From JAOBAU01 sp034667465 (GTDB taxonomy: Bacteria; Acidobacteriota; Thermoanaerobaculia; Gp7-AA8), in assembly GCA_034667465.1 (NCBI GenBank), contig JAXDJV010000022.1:183825-247824 (forward strand): DNA of 64,000 nucleotides. The letters run 5' to 3'. The position numbers and the translations under genes were made by a program. Of the stretch, positions 43,092-51,572 are shown piece by piece; the first letter of the stretch is position 1, and each line of letters begins with the position of its first letter. A model generated the notes under the pieces. The model was not told where the DNA came from. It searched no databases and worked only from the letters and a program-made list of their open reading frames with translations.

Positions 43092-43751
43092 TTAGTTCCG
43101 ACTCGGGTCGAGGCCGCGGCGGAAGGGAGCGAGGAACCGCAGGCTTTCGATGCGGCTCTTCAGCTCGGTGCCGATGTCTTCCGCTCTTGCGATGACGTCA
43201 TCCACTTCGAGCAGGCGCTGCTTCTCGTCGATCTCGAGATTCAGCGACATGATCAGCGCGTTGGTCAGCGCTTCCAAGCCGGCCGTTTCGATCTCCGGGA
43301 CCGCCGATTGATCCGGCAGGTATTCGAGATATTGACGCGACAGATCGGCCAGCCACTGCCTTTGCGCGTACGAGTCTTCGGCGCGACGCGTCAGCTGCGG
43401 CTCCGCAGTCACGCGTGCCATTCGATACGGTTCCGACGGCACTTCGCCGACGATTCGAAATCGGACTTCGCCTCGCACGATGATGTTGTAGCGGCCGTCG
43501 TCGAGCGGGTGCGCCTGCTCGATCGTCCCGATCGTGCCGCACGGATGCACGGCCGGCACGCCGAAGTAATCGGCTTCCCATCCCGATCGCAGCAACACGA
43601 TACCGAAGCGGTTCTCCCCTTCCACCGCATCCGCAACCATCTGCCGGTAGCGCGGCTCGAAGATGTGCAGCGGCAACCGCGTCTCCGGAAAAAAGACGAG
43701 GTTCGGCAGCGGGAAAATCGGCAGGAGAAACTCGCCCTCGGGGACGAACAT
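43092..43751 (-). CDS. Lon-protease N-terminal (substrate-binding) domain protein
   Basis: The 219-residue protein begins FLLPIFPLPNLVFFPETRLP and LHIFEPRYRQMVADAVEGEN, the hallmark of the Lon N-terminal (LonB/PUA-like) domain, without ATPase or protease domains. Stand-alone versions are common in bacteria; the function is not settled, perhaps peptide or protein recognition. It is last in a leftward run after two genes for a lipoprotein and an oxygenase, seven bases from the former. Confidence 0.9.
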   Translation of the reverse strand: MFVPEGEFLLPIFPLPNLVFFPETRLPLHIFEPRYRQMVADAVEGENRFGIVLLRSGWEADYFGVPAVHPCGTIGTIEQAHPLDDGRYNIIVRGEVRFRIVGEVPSEPYRMARVTAEPQLTRRAEDSYAQRQWLADLSRQYLEYLPDQSAVPEIETAGLEALTNALIMSLNLEIDEKQRLLEVDDVIARAEDIGTELKSRIESLRFLAPFRRGLDPSRN

Positions 43752-43758
43752 CAGCGTC

Positions 43759-44235
43759 CTACTTCAGTACCTGAAACTCGCGCTCGACCGCGACATTCCC
43801 GCCCCAGTAACCGGTTACGCGGTACTGGCCGGGCGGCAATCCCTTCGGAATCATGAACGTCACGACCTTCGCGCCGTTCATGTCCTTCTGCTGCGTCACG
43901 AGATCCTTTCCGTACTTCTCGCCGAAGACCGCACTCGCGCGAAGTCCGAGCGGCGATTCGCGAAAGCGCATCGTCAGCGCGATGCGATCGCCTTTGCGGA
44001 ACGTCGTCTTGTCGCCGAGGACGTTGCCGTCGCGATCGAGGAGCGAGCCGAGCATCGAGCCGGCGACGAAATCGAGCGCCGCGTCGGGGATCAGCGTCTT
44101 GTCGATCTTCGCGGTGCTGAGATCGGGCGGCGGCGCGGGCTTCGCACTCTTCGGGGAAGGAGTGGGCGTTTCGCGCGAACAGGCGGCGGCGATGAGAGTC
44201 GAAACGATCAGGAAGGCGATCCGGCGACGGCTCAT
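43759..44235 (-). CDS. Putative lipoprotein, unknown function
   Basis: The 158-residue protein has a lipoprotein signal (MSRRRIAFLIVSTLIAAACS) with the Cys at about 19, then a Pro/Lys-rich linker (TPTPSPKSAKPAPPPD). The globular domain is beta-rich (DRIALTMRFRESPLGLRASA, YRVTGYWGGNVAVEREFQVL), an Ig-like fold by pattern. It lies seven bases upstream of the Lon-domain gene and 12 downstream of the oxygenase gene on the same strand. Confidence 0.7.
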   Translation of the reverse strand: MSRRRIAFLIVSTLIAAACSRETPTPSPKSAKPAPPPDLSTAKIDKTLIPDAALDFVAGSMLGSLLDRDGNVLGDKTTFRKGDRIALTMRFRESPLGLRASAVFGEKYGKDLVTQQKDMNGAKVVTFMIPKGLPPGQYRVTGYWGGNVAVEREFQVLK

Positions 44236-44247
44236 GATCGAACGATT

Positions 44248-44934
44248 CTACGGCATGAAAATCGTGTCGTGAGGAGCGGAACGCTCCGACTCCGGCCGCC
44301 CGGCCGTGTAGTAGTAGAGCGAGATCGACTTCCGCGTGACGCCAGGCGGCGGGGTCAGCGGATGCGGATGACCGTGAAATGACGTGTCGGTCGTCGAGAA
44401 GATCACGGTGCGATTGAATTGCGGCAGGATGCGCGCGCGGCATTCGCTGACGCCGGCATTCCACAGCTCGAGATGGCCGCCGTACTCCTCGCGCCAGCCG
44501 CGATTCAGATAGATGAGCATGTTCAGGCGGCGATCGAGTTTCAGTTTCGGATGGACGTTGAAGTCGGCGTGAATCTTCAAATAGCCGCCGGGCTCGATCT
44601 GATGCAGTCCGCCGCCGCCGAAGTACGGATCGGGAATCAGCCCTTCGATGCCGGTGAGCGCTTCGAGCCAGAGCAGCATCTCGAACGAGTTCATCCAGTC
44701 CAGGAAGTCGCGCACGACCGGCGCGATGGAGCTCTTCTCGTACAGAAAGCCGAGCTTCTTCTCGTGCGGATTGTCGAACGCCAGCCACTGCATTTCGCGC
44801 GGCGACGGGAAGACGGCCAGCACTTTGTCGAGCACCGAATCATCGAACAGTCCGTCGAGGGCGATGTGCGGAAAAGGATCGGCGGATGTGTAGCGCGCGC
44901 GTAGCGCATCCGCGTCGTGATTGAGCGAGATCAT
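44248..44934 (-). CDS. 2-oxoglutarate/Fe(II)-dependent oxygenase (prolyl-4-hydroxylase-like)
   Basis: The 228-residue protein starts MISLNHDADALRARYTSADP and has the metal site HxD in GGYLKIHADFNVHPKLKLD, plus a distal His and Arg in TSFHGHPHPLTPPPGVTRKS. Beta strands such as LNMLIYLNRGWREEYGGHLE match P4H-type cupin cores, including EEYGGHLELW. Such enzymes hydroxylate proteins, amino acids or sugars. It overlaps the membrane-protein gene upstream by four bases. Confidence 0.88.
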   Translation of the reverse strand: MISLNHDADALRARYTSADPFPHIALDGLFDDSVLDKVLAVFPSPREMQWLAFDNPHEKKLGFLYEKSSIAPVVRDFLDWMNSFEMLLWLEALTGIEGLIPDPYFGGGGLHQIEPGGYLKIHADFNVHPKLKLDRRLNMLIYLNRGWREEYGGHLELWNAGVSECRARILPQFNRTVIFSTTDTSFHGHPHPLTPPPGVTRKSISLYYYTAGRPESERSAPHDTIFMP

Positions 44935-46526
44935 GGTCGTTTCCAGCGCGTCGTTTCGCCTTCGCGGGGAACCGGCAGCACCGGCGACAGCGTCCAGCTG
45001 CCGTCGGGCGCCGCGCGGCGAATGCGAAACCATTGTCGCTCCCGCGCGGCGGGAACGCGACGCGCGCCTTCCGGCGGAATCGGGATCGCGGTCCAGCCGG
45101 GCGACGTGAGAAATGTGAACTCGCCGCCGGCGGGACCGAGACGCCAGGAAGCGTCGTGATGGGCGAGCGAGAACGTGATGTTGAGCGGAGCGCTGGCGAC
45201 GAACGCCGCGCGTTCGCGCGTCCATTCGGACGGCGTCCCGAACGATGTCGCCGACGTCAGTGGGACGAGCTGCGCGTGCGTGTCGAACGTCACCGCGCGC
45301 GCCGGATCGACTTCGCCGGCGACGATCGCGAAGCGCGAGAAAAAGTAGCGCGGCGACGGCGCGCGGCGGAGTTGTGCGAGACCGCCGAGGTACCACTCCG
45401 GAGCGGTTGCTGCGAGAGAGGCGGCGGTGGGCGGTTGGGATGCGACGTAGCGACCTTCCGCTTCGATGATGCGCGTTTGCTCGCGATAGTCACGGCGCTG
45501 CGGAAACGACATCGCCGTCGCAGTGACTGCGAGCAGCGACAGCGCGATGAGCGACCAGCGCCTGTTCACGCGGCCGGCAGCGATCGTCAGCGCGGCGATC
45601 ACGCACGCCACGAACGCGAAGCTGTAGCGCCATTCGAAGTTGCCGGCCAGCGCGACGATTGGCGCGGTCGCGACGGCGGCGATCGTGATGATGATCGCCG
45701 CGGCGCGGAAGCGATCGCGGACGAGATACGCGATCACGATCGCCGCGGCGCCGATCGCGAAGATCAGCGGTGCGACCAGCGAATGCGCGGGACCGATCAG
45801 ATGAGACCAGAGGATCGGCGGCAGCCCGGCAATCTCGCGCAGCGACGGGAACGGCGCGTAGCCGCCGACGAGCTGCGTCATTCGCCAGCGCCAGAAGAGC
45901 CAGATGACGAATGACGCCGCCGGCCAGGCGAAGCGGCGACGCGGTTCACGTTCGATGAGCAGAAAGAGCAGCGGCAGCGGCGCGTAAACCTCCTTCGCCA
46001 GCATCGCGAGGAGATAGAAGAACGATGCAGCCATCGGTCGACGCCGCCATAACAGCAAGGCAATCAGTGCGAGCACGAGCCCTTCGACGTAATGCCGAAT
46101 CATCAGCGTCCGCACCGCGTACGTTGCCGCCCACGACGACGCGAAGAGCGCCGCACCGGCGGCCGCGAACTTCTCGTCAATGTGTTGACGAAGGACGAAG
46201 AAGAGCAGCACGACCGCGAGCGCCAGCGCCAGCAGCTGATGCGCATAGAAAACGACGGGCCGCACACCGAAGAGGAGATCGATCTTGTACGAGACGAGCT
46301 GCAGCGGCACGAACGTATGCGCCGCCAGATGCACGTACTCGGCAGGATTGAAAAAGAGCGACGTCAGCGGCTGGCGCTGCGCTTCGAGGACGAGCTGGGG
46401 ATCGTCGTAGAGCCACCAGCCTTTGATGGCGTCGGCGTGGAGGAGGAGCGTGAAGAGAAGGATGAAGGATGAAGGATGAAGGATGAATAAAGCGCTGCGC
46501 TTCATCCCTCGGCCGTTTTCATTCAT
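44931..46526 (-). CDS. Polytopic membrane protein (glycosyltransferase-like); N-terminus encoded by a repeat
   Basis: The 531-residue protein has about ten hydrophobic segments in the first 380 residues and a soluble C-terminal domain (GEFTFLTSPGWTAIPIPPEG). An early WWLYDDPQLVLEA resembles the acidic loop of GT-C (PMT/ArnT-like) glycosyltransferases, so it may use a lipid-linked sugar. The first 30 residues (LFILHPSSFILLF) come from a TGAAGGA repeat and give a hydrophobic anchor; ATG 46526 or 46505 could start it. The 3' end overlaps the oxygenase gene by four bases. Confidence 0.7.
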   Translation of the reverse strand: MNENGRGMKRSALFILHPSSFILLFTLLLHADAIKGWWLYDDPQLVLEAQRQPLTSLFFNPAEYVHLAAHTFVPLQLVSYKIDLLFGVRPVVFYAHQLLALALAVVLLFFVLRQHIDEKFAAAGAALFASSWAATYAVRTLMIRHYVEGLVLALIALLLWRRRPMAASFFYLLAMLAKEVYAPLPLLFLLIEREPRRRFAWPAASFVIWLFWRWRMTQLVGGYAPFPSLREIAGLPPILWSHLIGPAHSLVAPLIFAIGAAAIVIAYLVRDRFRAAAIIITIAAVATAPIVALAGNFEWRYSFAFVACVIAALTIAAGRVNRRWSLIALSLLAVTATAMSFPQRRDYREQTRIIEAEGRYVASQPPTAASLAATAPEWYLGGLAQLRRAPSPRYFFSRFAIVAGEVDPARAVTFDTHAQLVPLTSATSFGTPSEWTRERAAFVASAPLNITFSLAHHDASWRLGPAGGEFTFLTSPGWTAIPIPPEGARRVPAARERQWFRIRRAAPDGSWTLSPVLPVPREGETTRWKRP

Positions 46527-46553
46527 CCTTCATCCTTCATCCCTCATCCTTCA
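46456..46553. repeat. Inverted repeat of TGAAGGA units (HPSSF family), copy 2
   Basis: Left arm 46456-46488 and right arm 46520-46553 are reiterated GGATGAA / TTCATCC units. It overlaps the start of the membrane-protein gene, supplying the HPSSF residues and candidate ATG codons, and abuts the stop of the lipoprotein gene at 46557. Confidence 0.85.
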
Positions 46554-46556
46554 AGA

Positions 46557-47066
46557 TCACTCTTTCACCATGATGATCAGCGTCCGATCGACGACCTGCT
46601 GCTTCGTCGGATCGAAGTACGGACGCGAGAGCGTCACGCGCGGGCGATCGCCGTTTGCGCTGATGTGTGCGCCGCGATACTTCCCCGCCGCCTTCGCCGA
46701 ATCGACGTTCATGTTCATCTTCTTCAGGATCGGCTGGATGGCATCGAGATCGGTGCGAAGATCGCCGGTCCGATAGAACGCCGGCGGCGGAACGCTGGAG
46801 AGATTGCCGGTCGAATCGGGAAAAACTTTCGGGTAGCCGTTTTCCTTCGCATAGAAGGCGGCGACGTCTTCGAGCGACGCGTCGGTGTCGTAGATGACCT
46901 GCGGCGGAATCGGCTTGTGCGGATCGAGCGTGGTGCTCGCTTTTTTGAACAACTCCAGGAGCTGCGGCTGCGCCTGCGCGCCGGGATAGATGGCGAAGTC
47001 CTCTTTCTTTTCACCGCACGCAACCGCGGCGAGCAGCACGAGGAGCGGAAGTACGACTTTCTTCAC
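46557..47066 (-). CDS. Putative lipoprotein, unknown function
   Basis: GTG 47066 follows GGAGGTTCCGCA and gives 169 residues with a lipoprotein signal (VKKVVLPLLVLLAAVACGEK). The mature part (PGAQAQPQLLELFKKASTTL, AAFYAKENGYPKVFPDSTGN, YFDPTKQQVVDRTLIIMVKE) is a mixed alpha/beta domain that I cannot assign. It lies 42 bases downstream of the radical SAM gene and ends beside the TGAAGGA repeat. Confidence 0.7.
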   Translation of the reverse strand: MKKVVLPLLVLLAAVACGEKKEDFAIYPGAQAQPQLLELFKKASTTLDPHKPIPPQVIYDTDASLEDVAAFYAKENGYPKVFPDSTGNLSSVPPPAFYRTGDLRTDLDAIQPILKKMNMNVDSAKAAGKYRGAHISANGDRPRVTLSRPYFDPTKQQVVDRTLIIMVKE

Positions 47067-47108
47067 TGCGGAACCTCCAGGGATTGAAATGCGAGCGGAA
47101 GATACCAT

Positions 47109-48173
47109 TCAGCGCGTTCGCGCAAAGATGCAGTTGCGGCAGATGAAATCGGCGGGCGCCTCTTCGATGCCATAAACCCAGCGCCGGATTCGCGCCAGCT
47201 CCGGCCCCTTCAACACCTCGGCGATCGTCGACGTCGTTACATCGCCGACGATGTAGTTCTCGTCGTAGTCCTCACAACACATCACACATTTCCCATGCGG
47301 CGTGATGTGCAGATGCTGCAGCGGACGCGAGCCGACGTTGTCGCATCCGGCCAGCTTCGTGTTCTGCGCGAGCGGACGCAGACCGACGTCGAGCCAGCCG
47401 GCGCGGTCCATCACGACATGACGCTCGACGGTGAAGTGGCTGCCGGCAAAGCGCTCGCGAATCGCTTCGAAATCGCGATCGTGAACGTCGTTGCCGGTGC
47501 CGAGCACGACCATGTTCATCTGCTCGGCGAGCGGCTTGTCTTTGAGGTAATCGAGATTGCGAAGGACGACTTCGAGATGATCCGCGCCGCGATCCTGCGT
47601 GTAGCGCTCGCGATCGAGCGTCGAGAGGTTGATGCAAAGGTAGCGAAGCCCGCCCCCTTCGATGAGCGCATCGACCTTGGCCGGCGTGAAGCCGGAACCG
47701 TTGCTGAGCACGGCAACGGGAAGATCGGCGGCGAAGAGCGTGCGGACGAACGGGACGAAGCGGCGATCGAGCGTCGGCTCGTTGTAGCTCTGCAGAAAAA
47801 CGGACTCAAGCGTGTCGCGATATTCGGTGAGCTGCTCGACGATGTTCTCGAACAGCGCGTCCGGCATCGCGTAATCGTCGCGCGGCGCGATCGAGACGGG
47901 ACAGAAGTAACACTTCTGATTGCACGTCGTCATCGTCTCGAGCGAGACGATCTTCAGCCGCGACGCGGTGGAGAGATCGGCATCATCGGGAACGATCCAG
48001 CCGTCGCGCTCCAGCGATTCATCGCCGTCACCGGAATCGATGAACTGCCGCACCTGCGCCCACGCCGCATCGCCGCGAACGACACTCCGGTCAGTCAGCG
48101 GGTTGTAAACCCGATCCTCGTCGATATGAAGGAAGGGGTTGAGTTTCCAACGGGTTTCGGTCGCTACAGGCAT
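47109..48173 (-). CDS. Radical SAM/SPASM domain protein
   Basis: The 354-residue enzyme begins MPVATETRWKLNPFLHIDED and carries the cluster motif CNQKCYFCPVS (about 84-90). SAM-binding SYNEPTLDRRF replaces the usual GGEP. C-terminal cysteines (HGKCVMCCEDYDEN, DFICRNCIF) form a SPASM-type auxiliary site. The N-terminal 70 residues are an extension of the type seen in MoaA/SPASM peptide or sugar-modifying enzymes. It is divergent from the methyltransferase/GT pair at the edge of the polysaccharide locus. Confidence 0.87.
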   Translation of the reverse strand: MPVATETRWKLNPFLHIDEDRVYNPLTDRSVVRGDAAWAQVRQFIDSGDGDESLERDGWIVPDDADLSTASRLKIVSLETMTTCNQKCYFCPVSIAPRDDYAMPDALFENIVEQLTEYRDTLESVFLQSYNEPTLDRRFVPFVRTLFAADLPVAVLSNGSGFTPAKVDALIEGGGLRYLCINLSTLDRERYTQDRGADHLEVVLRNLDYLKDKPLAEQMNMVVLGTGNDVHDRDFEAIRERFAGSHFTVERHVVMDRAGWLDVGLRPLAQNTKLAGCDNVGSRPLQHLHITPHGKCVMCCEDYDENYIVGDVTTSTIAEVLKGPELARIRRWVYGIEEAPADFICRNCIFARTR

Positions 48174-48230
48174 TCAAAAGTCACTATACGGGCTGGCAAT
48201 TCGGCGTGTCTAACGCACGCGCCTCCGTTG

Positions 48231-48352
48231 AATAGTCCTTAGTCCTGAGTCCTTAGTCCTGAGTGCTCGACGACGAGGGAGCTCCGCCACAACGACGCTC
48301 ATCGCGCAGTGGGTCGAGCACTCAGGACTAAGGACTCAGGACTCAGGACTAT
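48231..48352. repeat. Near-perfect 40-bp inverted repeat of AGTCCTTAGTCCTGAG units
   Basis: Arms 48231-48270 and 48313-48352 match at 39 of 40 positions and are made of AGTCCTTAGTCCTGAGTCC units; the 42-base centre is unique. It lies between the divergent genes at 48173 (-) and 48371 (+), so the arms could hold or disrupt promoters. Confidence 0.88.
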
Positions 48353-48370
48353 TGACATCAGGAGGTCCCC

Positions 48371-48394
48371 ATGCGAAACACCGACCGCCGATGA
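48371..48394 (+). CDS. Seven-codon leader peptide MRNTDRR
   Basis: ATG 48371 follows AGGAGGTCCCC, the strongest ribosome site nearby, and encodes only MRNTDRR before TGA (48392-48394). The stop overlaps the ATG of the methyltransferase gene (48391) as ATGA. Ribosomes ending here could reinitiate on the next gene, so it may set its expression level. No attenuator hairpin is obvious. Confidence 0.5.
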   Translation: MRNTDRR

Positions 48395-49545
48395 CCCTTT
48401 CCGTCCTCTACCCCCGCTTCGCCCATCATGCGATCGAGGAGCGGTATGCGAGCTGGCAGACGCAGATGCTGCTTCGCGAGGGGGCGGGCGATCTCGTCCT
48501 TTACGATCCGGATGAGCCTGCGTCGGTCGCGGTTGCGCCGGTCAATGCCGATGTCGTCCTCGTCGTGACCGATCCGCTGCTCCTTCCTCCTCCTCGTCTC
48601 GGGCCGCGCCTTTTGAACGTGCTGCGCACGGAGCCGGGAACGGCGGCGGCGCTGCCGATCAGCAACGAAGCCGACCATCCGCAGCAGCGCCGCGGACCTT
48701 CCAGTCCGTATCTCACGCTGCGCGAACTGCAGCAGGTCACGGCGGCGATGCAGCGCGGCGCCACCGACACCGATCGCGTCACCTGGGACAAATCCGATCC
48801 GGGCGTCTATCTCTGCCGGACGGCGATGCTCGATGAATGCGACGACACGCCGCGCCGCGCGCTGACCGGCCGCGACGTCGTCGTCTCCGCCAACGATTAC
48901 GTTCATCGCTGGAGCTCGCTGCGCGGCCAGACGCGACTCGATCTCCTCGCGCGCATCTCCCCTTCCGCGAAATCGGTTCTTGAATTCGGCTGCGGCGAAG
49001 CGCCGCTCGGCGAAGCGCTCAAGCAGCGGCAAAAGGTGCGCGTCGTCGGCATCGAGCTCGATCCGAAAGCGGCCGCCGTGGCGCGCAAACGGATCGACGA
49101 CGTTTACTGCGGCGACGTTCGCCAGATCATCGACATCATCGACGAGAAGTTCGACTGGATCATCGGCGGCGACATCGTCGAGCATCTCGACGAGCCGTGG
49201 TCGTTCCTCATCGATCTGCGCCGCGTCTGTTCGCCGGGCGGACATCTGCTGCTCAGCCTTCCGAACATCGCCAACGCGTCGGTCATCAACGACCTCATTC
49301 ACGGCCGCTTCGACTACGCGTACATGGGACTGACCTGCGTCGGCCACCTTCGCTTCTTCACGCGGCGAACGATTGAAGAGATGCTGACCATCGCCGGCTG
49401 GGAAGTAGTGGCGATCGAGCCGCAGGAAGTGGCGCCGACGCGCGGCCGCGAAGAGCTGATCGCCGCGCTCACCTCCGCGCACATGCCGTTCTCGAAAGAT
49501 GATCTTCTGCCGTCCGGTTTCTACGTGACGGCGCGCAACCGCTGA
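48391..49545 (+). CDS. Class I SAM-dependent methyltransferase with N-terminal extension
   Basis: ATG 48391 gives 384 residues. The N-terminal 160 residues (LSVLYPRFAHHAIEERYASW) have no match I recognise. The C-terminal methyltransferase domain has motif I SVLEFGCGEAPLGEALKQRQ, an acidic residue (VGIELDPKAAAVA), motif IV IIGGDIVEHLDEPW and LLLSLPNIANASV. Its stop overlaps the GT start (TGATGG). It likely modifies a sugar or glycolipid in the polysaccharide locus. Confidence 0.87.
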   Translation: MTLSVLYPRFAHHAIEERYASWQTQMLLREGAGDLVLYDPDEPASVAVAPVNADVVLVVTDPLLLPPPRLGPRLLNVLRTEPGTAAALPISNEADHPQQRRGPSSPYLTLRELQQVTAAMQRGATDTDRVTWDKSDPGVYLCRTAMLDECDDTPRRALTGRDVVVSANDYVHRWSSLRGQTRLDLLARISPSAKSVLEFGCGEAPLGEALKQRQKVRVVGIELDPKAAAVARKRIDDVYCGDVRQIIDIIDEKFDWIIGGDIVEHLDEPWSFLIDLRRVCSPGGHLLLSLPNIANASVINDLIHGRFDYAYMGLTCVGHLRFFTRRTIEEMLTIAGWEVVAIEPQEVAPTRGREELIAALTSAHMPFSKDDLLPSGFYVTARNR

Positions 49546-50555
49546 TGGCCTCGAGACCGCTTCGCATCGCATATTTCGTCGAAGACACCGCGCAGTCGGG
49601 CGGCGTGCGAGTCCAGCTGATGCAGGCCGATGCGCTGATCGCGCGCGGCCATCAGGTGCGGCTCGTGACGAAAGGCCTTCCGCTGACGTGGCGCTCGTCG
49701 CGCGCGGAATGGATCTACGTCGACAACTTCCTCGACTACGACGCGCGCGATGACGACTTCGTCGTCGGGACGTTCTGGGTGACGGTCGGTCCGGCCGCAA
49801 CCGTCGCGTCGTCGAAGGCCGTCCATCTCTGCCAGGGTTACGAAGGGTCGTTCACCTTCTATCAGCCGATGCGCGCGGAGATCGAAGCGGCGTATCGACT
49901 TCCGCTGCCGAAGCTCGTCGTCGCGAAGTCGCTGATCCCGATCTGCGAACAGTTCACCAAAGACGTGACGTATATCGGCCAGATCGTCGAGGACGAGTTC
50001 TATCGCACCCGCGCACCGCGCGAGAACGAGCCGCTGCGCGTGCTGTTGTGCGGCGAATCGCAGGCAGACATGAAGGGAATCGATGACGGCTACGGCGCGG
50101 TCGCGCACGCGCGCTGGTTCAATCAGAAACTCGAGCTCGTCCGCGTTTCCGCATGGGCTCCGTCGCGTGAAGAGCCGCTCGATTCCGTCCAGGAGTTTCA
50201 CGTCGCGCTGTCGACGCGCGAGATGACGCGGCTGATGCATTCATGCGACGTGCTGGTGGCGCCGAATCGCCGCGAGGAAGGATTCGGACTGCCGGCCGCG
50301 GAGGCACTGGCGTCGGGGATTCCGGTGGTGATGACGGAGATTCCGTCCTACCTCTCGTTCGATGAGCGGCACGACTACGCGCTCTTCGCGCCGGAAGGAA
50401 ACGCCGTCGAGCTTGGCGAACGTCTCATCGAGCTGCTTGGTGATGACGGGCTGCGCGAGAAGCTGCGCGTGCGCGGACGCGAAATCGCGGAGCAGTGGCG
50501 CGCCGAGCGCGTCGCGGAAAGACTGGAAGCGTTCTTCCTGTCGCGGCGCAAATGA
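49545..50555 (+). CDS. Glycosyltransferase (GT4-like)
   Basis: The 336-residue protein starts MASRPLRIAYFVEDTAQSGG and has a GT-B form: an N-terminal acceptor loop SGGVRVQLMQADALI and a donor domain with VLVAPNRREEGFGLPAAEAL (E-x-FGL-PAAEA) and ASGIPVVMTEIPSYLSF. It overlaps the methyltransferase stop and ends before a convergent outer-membrane-protein gene. It probably adds a sugar to the locus product. Confidence 0.88.
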   Translation: MASRPLRIAYFVEDTAQSGGVRVQLMQADALIARGHQVRLVTKGLPLTWRSSRAEWIYVDNFLDYDARDDDFVVGTFWVTVGPAATVASSKAVHLCQGYEGSFTFYQPMRAEIEAAYRLPLPKLVVAKSLIPICEQFTKDVTYIGQIVEDEFYRTRAPRENEPLRVLLCGESQADMKGIDDGYGAVAHARWFNQKLELVRVSAWAPSREEPLDSVQEFHVALSTREMTRLMHSCDVLVAPNRREEGFGLPAAEALASGIPVVMTEIPSYLSFDERHDYALFAPEGNAVELGERLIELLGDDGLREKLRVRGREIAEQWRAERVAERLEAFFLSRRK

Positions 50556-50565
50556 AACCGGTACC

Positions 50566-50620
50566 TGTGTGGACGCGGCCGCTTCGGCCGCGTGGGCGGG
50601 CGAAGCGCCGGCCCCACACT
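50566..50620. repeat. Two-hairpin palindromic element, copy 2
   Basis: GTGTGG and CCACAC ends enclose GCGGCCGC-TTC-GGCCGCG and GGGCGGGCGAAGCGCC hairpins, the same plan as 9601-9664. It lies between convergent stops at 50555 (+) and 50634 (-) and could terminate both. Confidence 0.75.
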
Positions 50621-50633
50621 TGAGCTCACGGAA

Positions 50634-51569
50634 TCAGAACCGATACTGCGGACCGACGAGCAGCAGCGAATCTTTGAAGCCGTTGCCGGCACGCGACGAG
50701 GTCACATCCTCGCTCGAGTAGTAGATGAGCCACGTCAGCCGCGGCGAGCTTTTCATCGACGCGATGAGCGCGATCTGCGGATGGTCTTCATTGCGGCCGA
50801 AGTTCGATGACGTCGTGACGTTCGTCGTGTAGTCGCGCGCTCGCGCCGTATACCGCGCGCTCAGATACAACCACGGTTTCGGAATGACCTCGGCCTGCAG
50901 CCACCACCCCTTCTCGTTGTAACTCTCCGTGGCGAGATTGATTCGCCGTTCGCCGGTGTAGACGCCGGCGCCGGGAGTGAATTTGTAGCCGAAGCCGCGG
51001 TATCGCACCGACGTTCCGAGCTCCGTGCCGGTGTTGTTGCGATTGCGATTCGCGAACGTCTGCCGGTCGTAATCGCCGTCGACGCCGAGCTGCCATTGCT
51101 TCCACAGCCGGTACGAATACTCCCCGGCGAGCGTCGTCGTGTCGGCCTGTCCGTACGTGTTGCCGACGTCGAACGACGGCGCGTTCATCCGCTGATCGAT
51201 GTAGACCCGATATTGATGCACGGTGCCGGGATGACTGAGTCCGAGCCGCGCGCCGTAGCTCGTCGCAATGCCACTCTGGTCATACTTCCTCGCGCTCACG
51301 TGCGCAAAGATCTCATCCTCGGCACGGAAGCGTTTCGCATAGCGGTACTCGAGTCCGACGGCGTTGATGTCCTGTTCCGCCGACGGCACCGTCGCCTGAA
51401 AAAAATTGTTGAAGCGATACAGCTCGAGGCGGACGTCGGAGCGCGACTCCCCCGCTTTACTGGTACCGGCGGGTTGCGCGAATGCGGCGGTCGCGCTCAA
51501 CAGGATGGCGGCGATGAGAATGCACCGTTTCACGTTCACGGCTGGTGTGTTGAGCAAAACGAGGACCAT
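50634..51569 (-). CDS. Outer-membrane beta-barrel protein
   Basis: The 311-residue protein has a signal peptide (CILIAAILLSATAAFAQP) and alternating aromatic/polar strands (GLEYRYAKRFRAEDEIFAHV, LYLSARYTARARDYTTNVTT, LTWLIYYSSEDVTS), ending LLLVGPQYRF with the C-terminal Phe of barrels. No specific family is seen. It is last in the leftward polysaccharide gene set, three bases after the GT4 stop; GTG 51539 or 51533 are alternative starts. It may help export the polysaccharide or sense it. Confidence 0.72.
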   Translation of the reverse strand: MVLVLLNTPAVNVKRCILIAAILLSATAAFAQPAGTSKAGESRSDVRLELYRFNNFFQATVPSAEQDINAVGLEYRYAKRFRAEDEIFAHVSARKYDQSGIATSYGARLGLSHPGTVHQYRVYIDQRMNAPSFDVGNTYGQADTTTLAGEYSYRLWKQWQLGVDGDYDRQTFANRNRNNTGTELGTSVRYRGFGYKFTPGAGVYTGERRINLATESYNEKGWWLQAEVIPKPWLYLSARYTARARDYTTNVTTSSNFGRNEDHPQIALIASMKSSPRLTWLIYYSSEDVTSSRAGNGFKDSLLLVGPQYRF

Positions 51570-51572
51570 CCG

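Noticed and set aside
48231..48352. CRISPR array
   Set aside because: The units are inverted and contiguous, without unique equal-length spacers; no cas genes are present.
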